Source: Methanolobus sp. ZRKC5
GTDB lineage: Archaea > Halobacteriota > Methanosarcinia > Methanosarcinales > Methanosarcinaceae
Reading direction: 5' to 3'
DNA: 64,000 nucleotides
Assembly (NCBI RefSeq): GCF_038446525.1
Contig: NZ_CP151792.1
Span: 806,001 to 870,000, forward strand
Below are positions 1 through 8,578 of the stretch, piece by piece. Numbering within the stretch: the first letter of the stretch is position 1; each line of letters begins with the position of its first letter. Position numbers and translations under genes: made by a program. The notes beneath the pieces are model-generated. The model saw nothing but the letters and a program-made list of their open reading frames with translations. It was not told where the DNA came from and made no database searches.

Positions 1-488
1 CCGGAACTTGTCGGAAGAACTGTGCAACCTACCTCTTCAGCACCATAGTGTAAGCCAAGACCACCTGTAAAAAGACCGTATCCGTAACTTATCTGGACAA
101 CATCACCGCGTCCGACACCAATTGAGGTAAGTGCCCTTGCAAGGGACGTAGCCCATTCATTAATGTCGTTACGAGTGTATCCGACTACCGTAGGTTTTCC
201 GGTTGTTCCTGAAGAAACGTGGAAACGAACGAGTTGTTCATTGGGCACACAGAACATACCTGTTGGATAGGTATCCCTGAGGTCTGACTTATATGTAAAA
301 GGCAACTTTTTTAAATCGCCCAGTGACTGTATATCCTCAGGTTTAACACCTGCATCATCAAATTTCTTTTTATAGAAATCCGAATGCTGATATACATAAT
401 TCACCAGACTTTTTAGTTTCTTTTCCTGCATATTATCCAGTTCATCAACTGGCATCCTTTCAACCAATGGGTTCCAGTACTCTATCAT
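1..488 (-). CDS. Phenylacetate-CoA ligase-like AMP-forming acyl-CoA ligase (N-terminal part, runs off the window)
   Basis: About 162 codons read from an ATG at 488 without a stop to the window edge. The translation begins MIEYWNPLVERMP and carries the adenylate-forming P-loop SSGTTGKPT at about residues 92-100, followed by a YGYG-LFTGGLG stretch typical of the PaaK branch. These enzymes activate aryl or acyl acids to CoA thioesters using ATP. The substrate cannot be read from this fragment. The gene runs in the same direction as the DHH gene upstream at 508 and may be co-transcribed with it. The C-terminal half lies outside the window. Confidence 0.85.
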   Translation of the reverse strand, partial: MIEYWNPLVERMPVDELDNMQEKKLKSLVNYVYQHSDFYKKKFDDAGVKPEDIQSLGDLKKLPFTYKSDLRDTYPTGMFCVPNEQLVRFHVSSGTTGKPTVVGYTRNDINEWATSLARALTSIGVGRGDVVQISYGYGLFTGGLGLHYGAEEVGCTVLPTSS

Positions 489-507
489 CTAATCGCCCTT
501 TATTAGA

Positions 508-1506
508 TTATTCTGATTTTTGAGATTCTTCGTTCAGTGAATCACATATCGAGGGATTGGGTTTCCCTCTGAGGATATCACGTATCCTGTATTTGCATTC
601 AAAAATGATGGTATCCATATCAGCAACTACATCTATGCCAGCAGCTCCTGCATGTCCTCCTCCGGTACCATCATAGTTCTTACTAATATCTTCCATTATC
701 TTACCCAGATTCACACCTGCTGCAACTGCTTCACGCTTAGCCCTTCCGCTAACCCTTATATTGGCATCACGCGAAGTACCAATAAGAGCAACATCTGCAC
801 CAACATTAAGAAACATAGAAGAAGCAGCACCTCCAAATGAATTTACGTGAGAATCAACTACCAGCCAGTCATCAACTCTTTCAATGGTTGCCCTTGTTGC
901 ACATTTTAACATTGCGATGCGCATTGATATGTCCTGAGGAGTTGCAGCCATCATTTCCAGTACATCGGCATACTCCACTCCGCTGGCAGCTATTATCTCG
1001 GAAACCGTCTTGAAAGTTTCCTGCGTAGCATGTTTAAAGTGTCCTGTATCGGTAATTATACCGGTCAAAAGACCCATGGCAGTGCGACGCATGATGGGAG
1101 CACCCATGGATTGCAGAATACCAAAGACCATTTCTGCAGTGGATGTTGCATGACGATGAAGATAGAATTCGGCATTTTCAATTAAAGCTGTAGTAGCATG
1201 GTGATCGATCACACAATACTTGCCAAGCTTGATATCATTGAGCTGTGAACTAGTAGAAGTATCAACTACCAGAGTAATATCATACTCCGATGGGTCGGGT
1301 GTTTCAACAACATCAATGTTGAGTTTATCTATAAGAAGTGAAGCAACCCTGTTGCATCCATCCACAAGACCGATTGTCCCACCCAGTGCCTCAGAAAGAG
1401 CAAACGCACTGCTCACTGCATCTGGATCAGCATTCCGATGGCAAAGATAAAGAATATTAGTGTAATCCAGAAGTTTATTAAAAAACTCCGTTTCTTCAAC
1501 TTGCAT
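508..1506 (-). CDS. DHH/DHHA1-family phosphoesterase (NrnA/RecJ-like)
   Basis: 332 residues. The N-terminal DHH domain shows CHRNADPDA (motif I, near residue 22) and VIDHHATT (the DHH motif, near residue 97). The C-terminal DHHA1 domain ends in GGGHAGAAG near residue 285. The family comprises manganese-dependent phosphodiesterases acting on short oligonucleotides, pAp or single-stranded DNA. The size and domain order fit a nanoRNase/pAp-phosphatase-type protein better than full RecJ. It lies downstream of the RNA-processing superoperon on the same strand, which would fit a role in clearing short RNA fragments. That role is inference. A second, distinct DHH protein is at 50899. Confidence 0.85.
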   Translation of the reverse strand: MQVEETEFFNKLLDYTNILYLCHRNADPDAVSSAFALSEALGGTIGLVDGCNRVASLLIDKLNIDVVETPDPSEYDITLVVDTSTSSQLNDIKLGKYCVIDHHATTALIENAEFYLHRHATSTAEMVFGILQSMGAPIMRRTAMGLLTGIITDTGHFKHATQETFKTVSEIIAASGVEYADVLEMMAATPQDISMRIAMLKCATRATIERVDDWLVVDSHVNSFGGAASSMFLNVGADVALIGTSRDANIRVSGRAKREAVAAGVNLGKIMEDISKNYDGTGGGHAGAAGIDVVADMDTIIFECKYRIRDILRGKPNPSICDSLNEESQKSE

Positions 1507-1567
1507 GGAAACCTCTGAACATTATCAGCCTGTTAAAGTGATAATGTCATCAGTATAGGAAATAGGC

Positions 1568-1921
1568 TTATTGAGCCTGGTTCCCCATAGATTGTTCGAT
1601 CTGTTCCTGAAGTTGTGTGAAACGTTTGGAGACTCTTTCTTCCTGCCTTGAAATTGATTGTATTCTGAGTGAAAGTGTCTCGACCTTTTCATTTAATTTA
1701 GAAACGGATTCTTCCTTGCTGGACTTTATCTGCAATTCGCCTATGCTGCGATAAACAACAACATCTTCAGGAAGTTTATCCAGTTCTTCAAGTGCCATTT
1801 CAGATTCTTTTTGCAGGGACTCTATCTGGGATTTTTGCATAGCCAGGGACTGTGCCTGCTGCTGAACCTGCTGCAACTGAGATATTTGGTTCTGTATCTG
1901 CGGGGGTATTTGTGTACTCAT
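1568..1921 (-). CDS. pfdB: Prefoldin subunit beta
   Basis: 117 residues, the normal length. Two long glutamine- and glutamate-rich heptad helices (about residues 8-50 and 75-110) flank a short hairpin segment around LPEDVVVYRSIG, the prefoldin beta signature. Prefoldin is a hexamer (alpha2 beta4) that captures unfolded proteins in the cytosol and passes them to the thermosome. The alpha subunit gene is not in this window. The position at the downstream end of the exosome/ribosome superoperon is conserved in many archaea. The ATG at 1921 follows a GGTGAAACC segment that can act as ribosome binding site. Confidence 0.95.
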   Translation of the reverse strand: MSTQIPPQIQNQISQLQQVQQQAQSLAMQKSQIESLQKESEMALEELDKLPEDVVVYRSIGELQIKSSKEESVSKLNEKVETLSLRIQSISRQEERVSKRFTQLQEQIEQSMGNQAQ

Positions 1922-2061
1922 TTGGTTTCACCTGGCATATCAATAAACCTAAAGTGATTTTAATGTTTCTATGTACACAGAAGCAATAAACAACGATGTA
2001 AAGAGATGATACAGATGCAAAATAGAAAGCGAAAAATGAAGGCCCTATTAGCAAAATCTAA

Positions 2062-2298
2062 TCATACCAGACAGGATGCTGTCTCGGATGCAACCTGAAT
2101 TAGGCGTAGCCATGTGTTAAGAGTTGAGCGCATGGAAACAAGGTCATCAGATCTAACGGTAAGATAAAGAGAGGTACCTTCAAAGAGCATATCAACAGAA
2201 GACCTGTCAGTTATCATTGTCTCAAGTTCAGGTTTCAGGGAACGATAAATAGAAGGAGCTGCAGGCGTTTCAAATACAGAATTGGTGATTAAGAGCAA
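2062..2298 (-). CDS. Pcc1-family KEOPS subunit (copy 1)
   Basis: 78 residues reading from a TTG at 2298 that overlaps the last codons of the Brix gene; a GGTGATGAAGA stretch just upstream can serve as ribosome binding site. The C-terminal half (DLVSMRSTLNTWLRLIQVA) matches the Pcc1/CTAG fold, in which a beta sheet is followed by the DLxxLRxxLNSxLR helix used for dimerisation. Pcc1 dimerises within the KEOPS complex that makes the N6-threonylcarbamoyladenosine modification at position 37 of tRNAs. A second Pcc1-like gene is at 52236, so one of them is probably the paralogous subunit described in archaea (Pcc2). Which is which cannot be decided here. Confidence 0.75.
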   Translation of the reverse strand: MLLITNSVFETPAAPSIYRSLKPELETMITDRSSVDMLFEGTSLYLTVRSDDLVSMRSTLNTWLRLIQVASETASCLV

Positions 2299-2762
2299 TC
2301 TTCATCACCATTATATATTTTATGACTTTTTATCCTCAGACTGAACAACACTTTTTCCTGTTCCTTGAAATCCATTTTATCCCCGGAAATATCCAGCGAT
2401 AATGAGACCGAAGAACCTTTTGGGCAATCAGGACAGAGAATGTCAGATACAACTGATACAAGCTCGCCATCTCCCCCTATTGAAGGAGTTACACCGGACT
2501 TTCGAGGATATGAAAAAACCGCAGATAACATCGAAATATGAAGTGACAATACACAGTAACCCTCATGATCATAAAAAACCATACTACCCGGGTTGCCGTG
2601 ATATTCGCCTACTATGATGAGAGGAGTGTCATGAGAAAGGGCTAGAACCTCTCCCATACCCATCTTACCACGGTTGGCATATTCACAACCGAAAAAAGAT
2701 GCCAGATGCTTACATAGCGTACGCGTACTGGCGGAAGGTTTGCGAGAAGAAGTGATAAACAT
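2289..2762 (-). CDS. Brix-domain ribosome biogenesis protein (IMP4-like)
   Basis: 157 residues beginning MFITSSRKPSASTRTLCKHLA, the standard opening of archaeal single-domain Brix proteins (ITSSRKPS...TR). Eukaryotic relatives (Imp4, Rpf1/2, Brx1) bind precursor rRNA during subunit assembly, and the archaeal version is expected to act in rRNA maturation. It follows rpo12 by six bases and overlaps the Pcc1-like gene by ten, so it is part of the operon. Confidence 0.9.
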   Translation of the reverse strand: MFITSSRKPSASTRTLCKHLASFFGCEYANRGKMGMGEVLALSHDTPLIIVGEYHGNPGSMVFYDHEGYCVLSLHISMLSAVFSYPRKSGVTPSIGGDGELVSVVSDILCPDCPKGSSVSLSLDISGDKMDFKEQEKVLFSLRIKSHKIYNGDEDCS

Positions 2763-2768
2763 CGCTTC

Positions 2769-2906
2769 TTACTCTGCTTTGATGCGCTTAATAGATGTTG
2801 GACGTTCTTTCACAAGAATACGGTGTCCACAGTATGGGCAGCGGATACCAGTATACTCATAATCGATCTCAACATTTCTTTTGCATCTTGTACATTTATA
2901 GGCCAT
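2769..2906 (-). CDS. rpo12: DNA-directed RNA polymerase subunit P (Rpo12)
   Basis: A 45-residue protein read from the ATG at 2906 to TAA at 2769. It begins [15 protein letters not shown] and has the pattern CxxC ... CPYCGHRI, a single zinc ribbon with four cysteines, and ends in a basic tail ([13 protein letters not shown]). This is the archaeal counterpart of eukaryotic Rpb12, a small structural subunit of RNA polymerase. Its position between rpl37ae and the Brix gene is the usual archaeal order. Confidence 0.93.
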   Translation of the reverse strand: MAYKCTRCKRNVEIDYEYTGIRCPYCGHRILVKERPTSIKRIKAE

Positions 2907-2912
2907 ATTCAC

Positions 2913-3200
2913 CTACTCGAGTGCTTCTGTTGCTTTCTTAACTGAACGTGTAACTGTCTTGCCTACATTGGTCTGTGGCAGGAAAGTTCCACCTGCAAAG
3001 GTATAGTCACATTTTGTACATTTCCATATACCAGTGCCTATTCTTTTGACGGTAGGACGTGCACATTTTGAACACATGTGAGGCATTCGCATCTTTTCTT
3101 CAAGGTCCGCTACTAATTTACGGTCCTTCCTACCATATCGTGTACCAAACCTACCAGCGGATCTGGACACTCGCCCTTTTCTTGTATACTTTTTTGCCAT
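2913..3200 (-). CDS. rpl37ae: Large-subunit ribosomal protein eL43 (L37Ae)
   Basis: 95 residues, the family length. It begins [19 protein letters not shown] and contains a four-cysteine zinc ribbon ([11 protein letters not shown]...[13 protein letters not shown]) in the middle. This basic protein is part of the 50S subunit of archaea and of the eukaryotic 60S subunit. It lies between the exosome genes and rpo12. In reverse complement, an AAGGAGATAAT box precedes the ATG at 3200, a strong ribosome binding site. Confidence 0.96.
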   Translation of the reverse strand: MAKKYTRKGRVSRSAGRFGTRYGRKDRKLVADLEEKMRMPHMCSKCARPTVKRIGTGIWKCTKCDYTFAGGTFLPQTNVGKTVTRSVKKATEALE

Positions 3201-3254
3201 GAATATTATCTCCTTGAAATGGTGTGAAATAAATGTGATATTGAATCTTTCTGT

Positions 3255-4037
3255 TTAGATATTCAGCAGATGAGCTTCCCTCAGTTCTGATGCTTTCTGG
3301 CATGCCAAAGAAACGGCCTTTAACAGCTGCTCTTCAGTAAGTGCACCGTCACCGCTCTTTTGCATTCCTGATATAGAACCATCCTGATTAGAGATGATTG
3401 TTATACGGGTATCGCATGCAGTCTCTTCATCAAGACCTGGGTCAAGCATCATCTCGCCGCCGATATCTACCAGTGTAATAGCAACAGGCATATCTCTGAT
3501 AGGCATAGGCACGTCCTCTCCACGTCCCTCACGTCCACCAGGAACAGTGGCAGTCAACAAGGCAGCAATTGCACCCAGAGAGGCAGCATCCTGAATGTTC
3601 CCGCAGTTATTGAGAACATGGATATCGATGAATACCATCCAAACTTCTTCCCCCTTCGTAATACACAACTTACTTAAATCAATTGCGCCTGATTCACGGA
3701 TACCTCTGTCAGTCACCCGAGCCATCTCTATTGCATTCTCCTTTGGAGGACCAGCCTCAAAATTAGGAGAAGCAATTGGATTTAACTCCATGCTTGTAAT
3801 AATGACACCTTCGCCAGCAGAATCAGGGAACGGAGTTCCAATCTGAACTTTAACACCGACCAGAATTTCTGTTTCTCCCAGCTTGATCCATGCAGAACCC
3901 TCTGCTTTATCAATTACATTGGTCCTGAGATCTATATTCCTTATTTCATCAAAGGTACGACCATCATCACGTTTCCCTTTGAGCATAAGGTTGTAAATAT
4001 AATCTTTCTTAAGTATAGACATTGATTCATTACTCAT
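3255..4037 (-). CDS. rrp42: Exosome core subunit Rrp42
   Basis: About 260 residues from the ATG at 4037 (MSNESMSILKKDYIYNLMLKGKRDDGR). A GTG nine bases upstream at 4046 is an alternative start. The RNase PH fold is clear (DGRTFDEIRNIDLRTNVIDKAEGSAWIKLGETEILVGVKVQI). Rrp42 is the non-catalytic partner of Rrp41. Three heterodimers form the hexameric ring that degrades RNA 3'-5' by phosphorolysis and can add A-rich tails. It directly follows rrp41, as in other archaea, and the two must be made together to form the ring. Confidence 0.95.
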   Translation of the reverse strand: MSNESMSILKKDYIYNLMLKGKRDDGRTFDEIRNIDLRTNVIDKAEGSAWIKLGETEILVGVKVQIGTPFPDSAGEGVIITSMELNPIASPNFEAGPPKENAIEMARVTDRGIRESGAIDLSKLCITKGEEVWMVFIDIHVLNNCGNIQDAASLGAIAALLTATVPGGREGRGEDVPMPIRDMPVAITLVDIGGEMMLDPGLDEETACDTRITIISNQDGSISGMQKSGDGALTEEQLLKAVSLACQKASELREAHLLNI

Positions 4038-4051
4038 GATTACCACATCCC

Positions 4052-5035
4052 TCAGACAGTCTCTTCATCATCTTCGGGGACATCCTCATCATTGTCTTCA
4101 GGAATATCCTCTTCATCTACGTCCTGGAAAGAATCCTCTTGCTCTTCCACAGATTCAACTTCATCCTCTGTTTCAGCATCTTCTACATCATCTTCCATTT
4201 CGCCTTCTTCTATGCCCTCAGCATCCTCAGACGTTTCATCTTCTTCTGAAGACACCAATGCAGATTCAACAAGAGCGGAAACATCGACATCTTCCTCATC
4301 TTCAGAGGTTTCCACTTCTTCCAGTTTGGTAAATTTGTTCCTGAGAGTCTCCTGCTGCATCGCAAGGATCTGACGACATCCATCTTTACACATTTCAATT
4401 GCTGTTTTGAATTCTTCCTGTGTTACATCGCCATCCATTTGCAAGAGGGTGATCTCACCATCAGAAGTCATAGCCATTGGGATATCAGCATCACCATAGT
4501 TATCTTCAGGCTTATTAAGGTCAAGCACCATCTGGCCATCAACCTTACCTACAGCGCATGCAGAGATAAGTCCCTTCATAGGAATACCGGCATCTGCAAG
4601 TGCCAAAGAAGCTGCATTTATAGCTGCTGTACGAGTTCCGGCATCTGCCTGAAGCACTTCAGCAAAGACATCAATAACAGCACCAGGATAAAGATGCGTA
4701 AGAACGACAGGCTCAAATGCCTCGCGGCTTACTTTTGATATTTCGATACTTCTTCTGTTTGGACCAGGCCTTATGCGGTCCTCCACAGAAAAAGCTGCCA
4801 TATTATAACGATATCTTATCAATGCAGAATCTGCTTTCTGCAATCTTCTTGGATGGAGCTCCCTTGGACCATATACAGCCGCAAGAACCTTATTGTTACC
4901 CCATTCCAAATAACATGAACCGTCGGCCCTGGAGAGTACACCTATCTCCATTTTCATAGGCCTGATCTCATTAATACGTCTTCCATCGAGACGTAATCCA
5001 TTTTCATCAATGAACTTTTCAGGTTTATCACTCAT
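4052..5035 (-). CDS. rrp41: Exosome catalytic subunit Rrp41 with long acidic C-terminal tail
   Basis: Start at the ATG at 5035 (MSDKPEKFIDENGLRLDGR), because GGAG lies eight bases upstream and homologues begin here; an in-frame ATG at 5059 is less likely. The RNase PH domain (about residues 8-235) includes the RPGPNRRS segment and the QADAGTRTAAINAAS phosphate-binding segment, followed by DADIPMA with active-site acidic residues. Residues after about 240 form a tail of roughly 85 residues made mostly of Glu, Asp and Ser, absent from minimal Rrp41 proteins of about 240 residues. The tail is a real extension in frame, not a fusion to another recognisable domain. Confidence 0.95.
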   Translation of the reverse strand: MSDKPEKFIDENGLRLDGRRINEIRPMKMEIGVLSRADGSCYLEWGNNKVLAAVYGPRELHPRRLQKADSALIRYRYNMAAFSVEDRIRPGPNRRSIEISKVSREAFEPVVLTHLYPGAVIDVFAEVLQADAGTRTAAINAASLALADAGIPMKGLISACAVGKVDGQMVLDLNKPEDNYGDADIPMAMTSDGEITLLQMDGDVTQEEFKTAIEMCKDGCRQILAMQQETLRNKFTKLEEVETSEDEEDVDVSALVESALVSSEEDETSEDAEGIEEGEMEDDVEDAETEDEVESVEEQEDSFQDVDEEDIPEDNDEDVPEDDEETV

Positions 5036-5092
5036 ATTAATTCTCCAATGTTTGCACATTTTCCCTGTTGATAAAAAAGAGACACATCTGGG

Positions 5093-5875
5093 TTAATTAT
5101 CATCATCATCATCCAGCAGTGCATCAACTTTTCTGCAGGTTTCTTCCCTAATCTCGCATTCATCTTCCGTATCCACAACGAGATCATCTTCCAAAACAGT
5201 TTCATCCTTCTCAGAAACAACATCATCTTCATTTTTCAAGAAACTAGAAATTCTCTCCGTCAAACCGGAAGTATGAGAATGTTTCATTATAAGCTCAATA
5301 GCCTCATTGAGAAGGTCCATTTCAGCATCATTACCATTAATCCATATCCTTCCATTCTGACCTACAAATATCTCGCAATTTGTTTCTTTCTTAAGCATAG
5401 AGACCATAGAACCACCATGTCCTATGATACGCGGGACCTTTGTAGGAGTTATTTCAATAACCCGGCCCGTATCAAGAGCCCCCAGACCACGTTCTCTCAT
5501 GCTCAGTTCTACCTTCATGGATGAATTTACATCTTTTATGCGAAGCAAAGCTGAACTACCAACACCCATAATTCCCGACATTTTGTCAGATTCCACACGT
5601 CTGGGATACTCCGACACATGCAACAGGCCATCATATGGAGAGCTGATATTGAATATCCAGTTAGAAGGAGTTACCCCAATAACCGTACCAATAACATAGT
5701 CCCTGGGAGATGGAATGTATTTCCCGGTAAAAGGAATTACAGACATCCTATTTTTAGTATTCTTTACTCCATATAAAAGGGAATAGACCTTTCCGTCCTT
5801 TACATAGGTACCCGGACCGGAATCAGTCTTGTTTTCGGACAATAGCTGTCCTGGAATTACAATTTCACGTTCCAT
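5093..5875 (-). CDS. rrp4: Exosome RNA-binding cap subunit Rrp4
   Basis: 260 residues. An N-terminal domain (VIPGQLLSENKTDSGPGTYVKDGKVYS) is followed by an S1 domain (about residues 60-140) and a KH domain with a GxxG-like loop (IIGHGGSMVSMLKKETNCEIFVG). Rrp4 caps the Rrp41-Rrp42 ring and feeds RNA into it. After about residue 220 the chain becomes strongly acidic and ends in DDDDN, so both Rrp4 and Rrp41 carry acidic tails in this organism. It lies between the SBDS gene and rrp41, matching the conserved archaeal exosome order. Confidence 0.94.
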   Translation of the reverse strand: MEREIVIPGQLLSENKTDSGPGTYVKDGKVYSLLYGVKNTKNRMSVIPFTGKYIPSPRDYVIGTVIGVTPSNWIFNISSPYDGLLHVSEYPRRVESDKMSGIMGVGSSALLRIKDVNSSMKVELSMRERGLGALDTGRVIEITPTKVPRIIGHGGSMVSMLKKETNCEIFVGQNGRIWINGNDAEMDLLNEAIELIMKHSHTSGLTERISSFLKNEDDVVSEKDETVLEDDLVVDTEDECEIREETCRKVDALLDDDDDN

Positions 5876-5884
5876 TATGCAGCC

Positions 5885-6577
5885 TCATAATAATTTAGTT
5901 TCAGCATCCCCTTTTGAGAGGTGATTGACAAGGCCATAGAAATCGTTCTGCAGACCTGCAGGCATTTTAACAACTGCTACCCATGAACCATCACTTTGCC
6001 ATTCATTCTTGATAAGGGTTGCAAATTTAGAGATATCCCCATAAGCTTTTGCTGCGTATTCACCCGGAATCCTTACAGCAACGTCGACTTCCTCGAACCT
6101 TATAGGTATTATCGGACGAATGGCTTTCATGACAATACTTACCTGGTCGTCAACGCTTTTGATAGGATCTATATGGATTTTAGCTTCTTCCATTGCCTTT
6201 TCAATCCTGGAAGGTGGATGGGGGGCTTTTGTCTGGGGATTTATAGCATTTTGCGCAATAAAAGTAATGACTTGCCTAGTTTTCTCTTCCAAAATACGCT
6301 TTCTTTGTTCTTTGGTCAGCTGTAACTCACCATGCATAAGTATCTGCTCAGCTACCTCCAGTACATCATTAGTACCAAAGGTATTCAAAATATCAGATTC
6401 CCCAGCCTGGTCACCTTGATGAGCATCATAGAATATAGTCTCTACAGCGATTATACTCCCCATATCGAGTTTCTCGCCTCTTTTCAAGGCAAATGCACCC
6501 TCAGGTTCAACAAAGACTTCGAAATGATTCTTTCCTTTCTTGAGTCTTGCGATCACAGACTCATCAAGTGATACCAT
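5885..6577 (-). CDS. Ribosome maturation protein SBDS (Sdo1)
   Basis: 230 residues, the archaeal norm. The N-terminal SBDS domain begins MVSLDESVIARLKKGKNHFEV and contains LNTFGTNDVLEVAEQIL. A helical middle domain (REQR-like KEQRKRILEEKTRQVITFI, then NPQTKAPHPPSRIEKAM) and a ferredoxin-like C-terminal domain follow. SBDS works with an EF-2-like GTPase to release the anti-association factor aIF6 from new 50S subunits. It sits between psmA and rrp4, the classic superoperon position. Confidence 0.95.
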   Translation of the reverse strand: MVSLDESVIARLKKGKNHFEVFVEPEGAFALKRGEKLDMGSIIAVETIFYDAHQGDQAGESDILNTFGTNDVLEVAEQILMHGELQLTKEQRKRILEEKTRQVITFIAQNAINPQTKAPHPPSRIEKAMEEAKIHIDPIKSVDDQVSIVMKAIRPIIPIRFEEVDVAVRIPGEYAAKAYGDISKFATLIKNEWQSDGSWVAVVKMPAGLQNDFYGLVNHLSKGDAETKLL

Positions 6578-6609
6578 GTTAATTCACCCCATGACATAAA
6601 ATGCTAGAT

Positions 6610-7401
6610 TTATTCAGTGGTTTCGTCCTGACTTTCAGAGTCGTCTTTCTTTTCTTCTTCTGTACCTTTAAGTTCTTCACGGACTCTTGAAACATAAGTT
6701 GCAACTTCTTCTTCAGATAACTTTCTGAACTGACGATCATCAAGGGTCACAGTACCAAGTTCCAGAGTAGCTGCATCTATTTTTCCTTCTGTTGAAGTGT
6801 AGAGCGCTTTCATACCCAACATGATAGCAGCATCGACATCCATATCAGCCTTGTAATCTGACTCAAATATTTCCATAAAGGCATTTCTACCAGCTCCAAT
6901 AGCTGTTGCCTTGTATTCAAGTAATGCACCGCTTGGATCCGTTTCGAACAGACGTGGTCTGGAATCGTCAACACCTGCTATCAGAAGAGCAGTACCGTAA
7001 GGACGGACACCACCATACTGAGTGTATGTCTGTTTGTGATCACAAATTTTCTTGGCGATCACTTCAACGCCTATTGGCTCATCGTATGATACCATATTTA
7101 CCTGAGCCTCTACCCTGGCCCGGTCTACAAGAGCACGAGCATCTGCTACCAGTCCTGAAGTAGCAACACCAATGTGATCATCTATCTGGAAGATCTTCTC
7201 AATGGATTCAGCTTCTATCAACCTGCTTGTGATTCTTTTATCCACAAGCAATACCACACCATCTTTTGCTTTGATTCCTGCTGCGGTTGTACCCCTCTTA
7301 ACTGCCTCTCTTGCATATTCTACCTGAAAGAGACGTCCGTCTGGACTAAAAACAGTAATGGCACGATCATATCCCATCTGTGGTGTCATTTGCATCTTCA
7401 C
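6610..7401 (-). CDS. psmA: Proteasome subunit alpha
   Basis: 263 residues. The N-terminal segment ([29 protein letters not shown]) is the alpha-subunit H0 helix region that gates the 20S core and carries the [20 protein letters not shown] signature. The C-terminal region is rich in Glu and Lys ([22 protein letters not shown]). It forms the outer rings of the 20S proteasome; the beta subunit is not in the window. The track start is a GTG at 7401 with GGAG five bases upstream; an ATG at 7395 is also possible. A TATA-like GTATATATTC in the gap after pop5 (around 7440) suggests its own internal promoter. Confidence 0.96.
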   Translation of the reverse strand: MKMQMTPQMGYDRAITVFSPDGRLFQVEYAREAVKRGTTAAGIKAKDGVVLLVDKRITSRLIEAESIEKIFQIDDHIGVATSGLVADARALVDRARVEAQVNMVSYDEPIGVEVIAKKICDHKQTYTQYGGVRPYGTALLIAGVDDSRPRLFETDPSGALLEYKATAIGAGRNAFMEIFESDYKADMDVDAAIMLGMKALYTSTEGKIDAATLELGTVTLDDRQFRKLSEEEVATYVSRVREELKGTEEEKKDDSESQDETTE

Positions 7402-7466
7402 TTCATCTCCTAATTTATTTATGAATAATAATAGAATATATACGATAACTAACTGAAATATGCTTT

Positions 7467-7841
7467 CTATTCATTTATATGTGACTGTTCTTTGGGGTTA
7501 AATACATCCACACCCTCTAAATACTTTTTTGTTGCTCCAAGAACCGTACCTGACACACCCAGAATATGAAAACTAACCCTTTTTCCTTTTACGTTGGTAA
7601 TTGTAGCAAGAACAGCCCGTGTTTGCCACACATGCTCCCGTTCACAGCTAACTACACCTTTAAGGTCATCGAAGGCAAAAAGCCATATGTTGCATTCACT
7701 CGAACCAAGATCCCCAAGCAAACTACCGGATGCAGAGAATATCTCCCTTATCAGTTCATCCCTGCTCACCTGACCATCAGCAATAAGTTCAAATGCAAGA
7801 TACCTTTTATTTTCCCGCATTGTAGGAGGAAGCACCTTCAT
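7467..7841 (-). CDS. rnp2: RNase P protein component 2 (Pop5)
   Basis: 124 residues, with the Pop5 opening ([17 protein letters not shown]) and a ferredoxin-like fold pattern ending in [23 protein letters not shown]. Pop5 pairs with Rpp30 to activate the catalytic RNA of RNase P, which removes the 5' leader of precursor tRNAs. The ATG at 7841 overlaps the stop of the rpp30 gene (ATGA), so the two partners are translationally coupled. Confidence 0.93.
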   Translation of the reverse strand: MKVLPPTMRENKRYLAFELIADGQVSRDELIREIFSASGSLLGDLGSSECNIWLFAFDDLKGVVSCEREHVWQTRAVLATITNVKGKRVSFHILGVSGTVLGATKKYLEGVDVFNPKEQSHINE

Positions 7842-8578
7842 GCATTATCACCTTCATCCAAAATAACAACATCCGGATGAGCACTGACGATTTCCACACC
7901 TTCAAAAACATAATTAGCAGAAGGACGATTCCTTGATATAATAGATTCCGGAGTAGCAGAAAGACCACAAATAGCTTCGTCACGCTTCATACCAAAAAGC
8001 TCTGCAAGTGCAATCAACTCCTGAGGAGCACGCAAGTCATAACAGGACCTGGCATTGCTTGTGAGCAAGAAAGGAACATCATACTTACGTACAAGTTTCA
8101 GGTTCTTCCTGAAATTAGATAATGCTTTTACCCTTTTTCCACCACGATAACTTATAATGTCACCAAGATCGAAAGAAATTGCCACATCATTATCATTTGC
8201 AGACTTGGCAAGTACATGATTAAATCCATTGTCCTTTAAGGATCCAAAATTAGAAAGGACATCTACATTTGAATTTTCTACAGCTGCCCTATTTATGCTT
8301 TCACTGCCCCCATGGACAATAATAACATCGACCATTTTTCGATATTTACCTATAAGCCCATGCAACTTTGAAGCATTATCCACATTCAGTTCAACTCCAC
8401 TGAAAACCTCAAAGTCACCGAAACAAGCAGACCTTTCAGAAGAACACGATTTAGGAGAATTGGTAATAGCAATACCCTTATAGCAAAAATGCTTTGAAAG
8501 GGCAGCCATTTCTTCAATCGTATTTTTACCTTCGGGTTCAGAATAGATACTCAAATCGTAGAAATTGGATCTAGCCAA
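7838..8578 (-). CDS. rnp3: RNase P protein component 3 (Rpp30), TTG start
   Basis: Start chosen at the TTG at 8578 (translation [17 protein letters not shown]), because GGAGG at 8585-8589 lies six bases upstream and the homologous part begins at FYDL. A longer frame to ATG 8611 would extend into the neighbouring gene and has no support. The protein is about 246 residues with a TIM-barrel PHP-like pattern: ENSNVDVLSN, ISFDLGDII, LLTSNARSCYDLRAPQEL. It binds the RNase P RNA together with Pop5. It overlaps the upstream RNA-binding gene by eight bases and the downstream pop5 by four. Confidence 0.92.
   Translation of the reverse strand: MARSNFYDLSIYSEPEGKNTIEEMAALSKHFCYKGIAITNSPKSCSSERSACFGDFEVFSGVELNVDNASKLHGLIGKYRKMVDVIIVHGGSESINRAAVENSNVDVLSNFGSLKDNGFNHVLAKSANDNDVAISFDLGDIISYRGGKRVKALSNFRKNLKLVRKYDVPFLLTSNARSCYDLRAPQELIALAELFGMKRDEAICGLSATPESIISRNRPSANYVFEGVEIVSAHPDVVILDEGDNA

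Noticed and set aside
4092-4373. Plus-strand Ser-rich ORF
   Set aside because: It is the antisense reading of the acidic GAA/GAG codons of the Rrp41 tail.
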